From: Candidatus Gastranaerophilales bacterium
GTDB lineage: Bacteria > Cyanobacteriota > Vampirovibrionia > Gastranaerophilales > Gastranaerophilaceae
NCBI GenBank assembly: GCA_944326535.1
Contig: CALVEJ010000015.1
Span: forward strand, 1 to 34,895
Reading direction: 5' to 3'
Length of the DNA: 34,895 bases
This document shows, one piece after another, positions 34,852 to 34,895 of this stretch. A model generated the notes under the pieces. That model ran no database searches. It was not told where the DNA came from and was given only the letters and a program-made list of their open reading frames with translations. A program made the position numbers and the translations under genes. How positions within the stretch are numbered: position 1 is the first letter of the stretch; every line of letters begins with the position of its first letter.

Positions 34852-34895
34852 GGTTGCCATCCAAGTCTGACGAATAATATATTGAACAGTATGTT

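Overview
The window is a 34.9 kb AT-rich bacterial chromosomal segment made mostly of housekeeping genes, with two repeat-rich edges. Gene content suggests an anaerobic or microaerophilic Gram-negative-type bacterium: a ferredoxin-linked 2-oxoacid oxidoreductase, a meso-diaminopimelate-type MurE, SecA with a SEC-C tail, and a GH57/DUF3536 glycosidase. Together with two large lineage-restricted-looking coiled-coil membrane proteins, this fits best with Candidatus Melainabacteria/Vampirovibrionia (Gastranaerophilales-like). That assignment is inferred from family recognition; there is no rRNA gene here to confirm it, and Elusimicrobiota or another anaerobic phylum remains possible.

Layout. 1-600: non-coding repeats (two 110-bp near-identical copies 227 bp apart, then an imperfect palindrome). 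686-1361: a rhodanese-like gene followed by a G-depleted stretch that ends in a strong terminator. 1442-4119 (minus): aroC-aroK-aroB, overlapping genes of the shikimate pathway. 4256-5116: a zinc-ribbon methyltransferase with an apparently leaderless promoter. 5128-7029 (minus): a cation-diffusion-facilitator transporter fused to the CBS-pair and CorC/HlyC domains normally found on CorC/CNNM Mg/Co transporters. 7208-9995: a coiled-coil membrane protein, a PPC/DUF296 protein and a REC-HD-GYP response regulator. 9998-12790 (minus): secA. 13012-14712: a second, larger coiled-coil membrane protein. 14841-18657: cysS, coaE, a small single-pass membrane protein and a GT-C-like polytopic membrane protein. 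18721-21889: an exported OB-fold-like protein and the GH57/DUF3536 enzyme. 21957-25390: a four-subunit 2-oxoacid:ferredoxin oxidoreductase followed closely by purine nucleoside phosphorylase. 25508-27751 (minus): an aminotransferase and a membrane acyltransferase. 27848-29988 (minus): groES-groEL, whose intercistronic gap is filled by a 60-bp direct repeat flanking a branched structured core. 30293-33504: ftsI-type PBP and murE. 33641-34686: two tandem TRL-family exported proteins divergent from an XRE regulator, with two 17-bp operator-like repeats between them. 34723-34895: more copies of the palindromic repeat seen near the left edge.

How it fits together. Most modules are ordinary biosynthesis (aromatic amino acids, CoA, Cys-tRNA, peptidoglycan), secretion and chaperone functions. 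The points most worth pursuing are the CDF-CBS-CorC fusion, the structured repeat inside groESL, the XRE/TRL locus with paired operators, the G-depleted candidate small RNA, and the pair of uncharacterised coiled-coil membrane proteins.
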